Source: Physella acuta
Lineage: Eukaryota > Mollusca > Gastropoda > Physidae
Length of the DNA stretch: 64,000 bases
NCBI RefSeq assembly: GCF_028476545.1
Contig: NW_026731887.1
Coordinates: 194,001-258,000 of the forward strand
Reading direction: 5' to 3'
Shown: positions 61,509 through 64,000 of the stretch, one piece after another
How positions within the stretch are numbered: the stretch's first letter is position 1
Layout: each line of letters begins with the position of its first letter
Position numbers and translations under genes: made by a program
The notes under the pieces: generated by a model
Told to the model about the DNA's origin: nothing
The model's database searches: none
Seen by the model: only the letters and a program-made list of their open reading frames with translations

Positions 61509-61598
61509 AAATCATGTCTATATCCCGAGTTCCAATTCCCTGTTGTTTTATATAAGAATATTCGAGAAAGTTTAGTGGACATCACTCCCGGTTTATTT

Positions 61599-61845
61599 TA
61601 AAAGTTTAAGTAATTAAAAATCATGTTTATATACCGAGTTGCCATCCGCTGTTGTTTTATAGGAGAATATTCGAGAAAGTTTAGGGGAGATCACTTCCGG
61701 TTTATTTTTACGAAATTTTATTCTATTTAAAACGTTTAAGTAATTAAAAATTGATTAAAAATCATGTCTATATCGTAATGTTTCATCTCCCGTAGTGTTA
61801 TATAAGAATATTCGAGAAAGGGGAGATCACTCCCGGTTTATTTAT
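61599..61845 (+). repeat. Two further tandem copies of the family D right terminus
   Basis: Two extra copies (61600-61708, 61740-61845) of CATGT(C/T)TATAT ... AGAATATTCGAGAAAG ... ATCACT(C/T)CCGGTTTATTT follow the one at 61513-61598. The last lacks the TTTAG before GGGGAGATC. 61846-62200 shows nothing recognised. Confidence 0.7.
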
Positions 61846-62200
61846 ACAGTTTTCTTCTCTGTAAATTGTAATAGAAATAAATCATGTATGCTTAGAATAC
61901 CAATTTTCTATAAGTTTTAGTACATTTTAGTAGATCAAAGCAGTAACGATAGATAATACGAATGCGTCAAAAGTTGAATAAAAATTGTCGTAATACCTAG
62001 TACAATAATATTTAAGATTTAATCGGAAGTAACCCTAATAGTAATAGGGAGTAGCTAATTTTTCTAATACAATAGGGGGCTTTTATTGTTTATATGTATC
62101 ATTACATCGTTTTATTACCGAGTGTTGTTATCGTTTTTCGGACGTTCCGTGTTCCTACGTAGGCTACTGTGAGGATAGATTTATTTTCCGACAGTAGTAT

Positions 62201-63070
62201 TGGGGATTCCGTTTTGGTTTTCCTCGGTTGAAGGAGTGTTGGCTCTGTAGCTTCCTTCCAGGTTTGGCTGTATTTTGAAGTTGTTTCTTCCTAAGTCTGA
62301 GTTAATTCCAGACTTGGTTTCGGTTTCGGTAACTAGATCTATACTTTATTTAAGTGGACGAGTAGTTAACCCATCGCACAACACCCAACACGGATGACCA
62401 TTTTGTCTGACCCCCACCCGCCCAGACCTGTCCGGCTTGGTTAAACCTGCCTGGAGCACCAGCCCCGCCGGCATAGCTCTGGGGCTCACTGGGACACACA
62501 GCATCCCGCCACTTCTAGGCGGTGTACCGCCACAAAAAAAACATATCGAGGTTAGAGTTCACATCTACTTGATGGACGTGTTCATGGGTCAGTGAGATAG
62601 TCCTAGCCATTCCCTTTTACACCTATGGCAAAATTAACTTACGTAAAAGAGAAATGTAAGCCTTTACAATCCATCAGGATAGAAATGCTAGAACGTGTTC
62701 TCCGATACATGAGTCATTCCAGCAATTCAGTTCCTTCTCATCGCCTCGACTTTCGAACGCTTTGAATCTTACAGTGATAGTCTCAGTGCGGACGCCCAGG
62801 TGGTTCCTAATTAATTAATTACTTAATTAATGACATTATTTTAGTTATTAAACCTGCTCAATATTTGGCGTACGTGCAAGGGAGCAATATCTGTAGCAAC
62901 AATCCATAACAAATTCAGGCCTAAAAAGCGCTTGAAAAAATAGCTAAATTATTTAAATATACCACATTCATTGTAATAAGGCTAATCAATGATAATTAGA
63001 TTGTCCACTAGGTTCATCGCGTATTTGTTATTCAAAAAGATTTTTCGGTAGGCTTAATTTCTAAAAATAG
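62201..63070 (-). mobile_element. Family C repeat, copy 2 (inverted)
   Basis: Reverse complement of 2041-2850, with the same GC-rich block (CCGCCGGCATAGCTCTGGGG, GGCGGTGTACCGCCAC) and AT-rich end (ACCACATTCATTGTAATAAG). Beyond TTCTTCCTAAGTCTGAGTTA it continues with sequence not in copy 1, so copy 1 is joined there to a family D end. Confidence 0.6.
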
Positions 63071-63118
63071 AATTTATAAATAAAAAGCAACATTCTATGA
63101 AAATATCTGGGCTCAGCG

Positions 63119-63390
63119 GCAGAGGCGTAGCGACCCTTCCCGGCGCCCGGGGACATACTTTCAATTTGGCGCCCCCCTCGGGAGCAAATTTTCGATTTGC
63201 ACCCCCCCCACTCGAACTTTTCATTTGCACCCTCCCCCCCTCAAACTTTCGATTTGCACCACCCCTCGAACTTTTCATTTGCACCCCCCCCTCAAACTTT
63301 CAATTTGGCGCCCCCCCCCTAGGGTCGGCGCCCGGGGACATATGTCCCCCCCCCCCCCCCCGCCCCCCCCCCCTCGCTACGCCTCTGCTC
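63119..63390 (-). repeat. G-tract tandem element (GCGTAGCG family), copy 4
   Basis: GCAGAGGCGTAGCGACCCTT left, CCCTCGCTACGCCTCTGCTC right, with five TTTGCACC(C)n units. It sits between CTCAGCGG duplicates (63112 and 63388), a likely 8-bp target duplication. Confidence 0.75.
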
Positions 63391-63399
63391 AGCGGTATC

Positions 63400-63560
63400 A
63401 TGTTTAAAAATGTTACTAAAAGTAGTTCTAGGGATGTTTTGGGGTGGGGGTTAAATAGTAAAAAAAAAATTGGCGTTATTTATGGATGGACCCTTAATTA
63501 AAAAAAATTCTTCGTGAGCGATAATTAATTGATTAATTAAATTTTGGGCTTAGTTTAGTC
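63400..63560 (+). repeat. Short interspersed repeat shared with 6246-6410
   Basis: AGTAGTTCTAGGGATGTTTT, GGTGGGGGTTAAATAG, TATTTATGGATGGACCC and ATTCTTCGTGAGCG blocks. 63561-63799 holds one more G-run piece (GATGCGTAGCGAGGGCGGGG at 63645) and little else. Confidence 0.5.
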
Positions 63561-63799
63561 TCTTGCTCTTTAGGTTTATTCTCATTATAATTGTATGAAA
63601 TAATTCCGATTCTTAAATGTTAAGATATGTGTCAATCATTGGCAGATGCGTAGCGAGGGCGGGGCGGCGGGTGCGGACCGCACGAGGTTACACCATTTAG
63701 GGGGGGGGGGGTGGGGGGTGACACCAAGGCGAAAAATTGTAAAATAAATAAAAGAAAAATGCCTTCTTGCCAGTTAAATTAATGGTTAATTAAAGTTAA

Positions 63800-64000
63800 A
63801 CAAATATAAATACTTTTTCTACTATGAGTTTTTCAAAAGCATATAACTTGAGTAATTTTTCAGATAGGTAAATACAATTTCACAAGTAGGTAAAATATCT
63901 AATTCTCTGCCTTCTTACAAATTTTGAGTAATTTCCGTTGACCGGAAGTAGTAATGTACGCTATTTCCGAATTTTCAAAAAATGCATGTGAATTTATAAT
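63800..64000 (+). mobile_element. Family D internal part, cut by window end
   Basis: TTTCAAAAGCATATAACTTG, TTTCAGATAGGTAAATACAA and TTTCCGTTGACCGGAAGTAG blocks in family D order. Confidence 0.6.

Larger units (their letters stand above)
59935..61598. mobile_element. Family D element, copy 4, split by hexamer array and family B
   Basis: The left terminus at 59935 (ATAAACCGGGAGTGATCTCC) is followed by the element read antisense, up to TAAAACGTCGAGATTTGTAA at 60550. The array at 60553-61066 and a family B copy (61067-61508) come next. The right terminus (CATGTCTATATCCCGAGTTC ... CATCACTCCCGGTTTATTTT) is at 61513-61598. Confidence 0.65.

Overview
The window looks like a piece of an animal nuclear genome, AT-rich and extremely repeat-laden. 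It carries one convincing host protein-coding gene, a DIS3L2-type 3'-5' exoribonuclease, split into about 25 coding exons on the + strand from about 23.2 to 51.9 kb. The many short introns, the tRNA-derived SINEs, the mollusc-like short inverted-repeat elements and the hAT, Ty3/Gypsy and LINE remnants suggest a lophotrochozoan, most likely a gastropod mollusc. That taxonomic call is inference only.

Layout. 0-23 kb holds no intact host gene. It is a mosaic of non-autonomous elements: G-tract family A, stem-loop family B, family C, inverted-repeat family D, an antisense LINE-like ORF1 insertion, a Ty3/Gypsy integrase fossil, SINEs and minisatellites. It also holds two short antisense copies of the DIS3L2 exon 12 acceptor junction near 6.5 kb. 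23.2-51.9 kb is DIS3L2. The joined exons give about 881 codons, against 885 in human, with two cold-shock domains, the RNB nuclease domain and a C-terminal S1 domain, and no PIN domain. Its introns hold a tRNA-Glu(CTC) gene (antisense), a broken hAT (ZMYM1/DUF4371-like) transposon, a second hAT remnant, Helitron-like pieces, SINEs, and large minisatellites. 52-57.2 kb, directly 3' of the gene, holds a foldback-type element with tandem-repeat inverted ends and then 3.8 kb of 24/20-bp satellite. An RPL5 C-terminal remnant (antisense) follows at 57.2-57.4 kb. 57.4-64 kb is again mobile-element mosaic, with long hexanucleotide arrays.

Most notable. First, several DIS3L2 splice junctions have been copied into tandem arrays: seven AG-bearing decoy acceptors upstream of exon 14, each followed by an in-frame stop; a run of decoy donors after exon 23; and a duplicated acceptor before exon 9. 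A fourth junction (exon 12) has escaped to two places 28 kb away. Second, hexanucleotide arrays whose unit changes one base at a time repeatedly sit at the ends of family D and family B elements, and the same D-hexamer-B order occurs at two loci.

Limits. Everything was read by eye. Exon borders come from frame, splice signals and remembered human DIS3L2 sequence. Coding exons 1-3 are weak. Repeat borders are approximate and family letters are mine.
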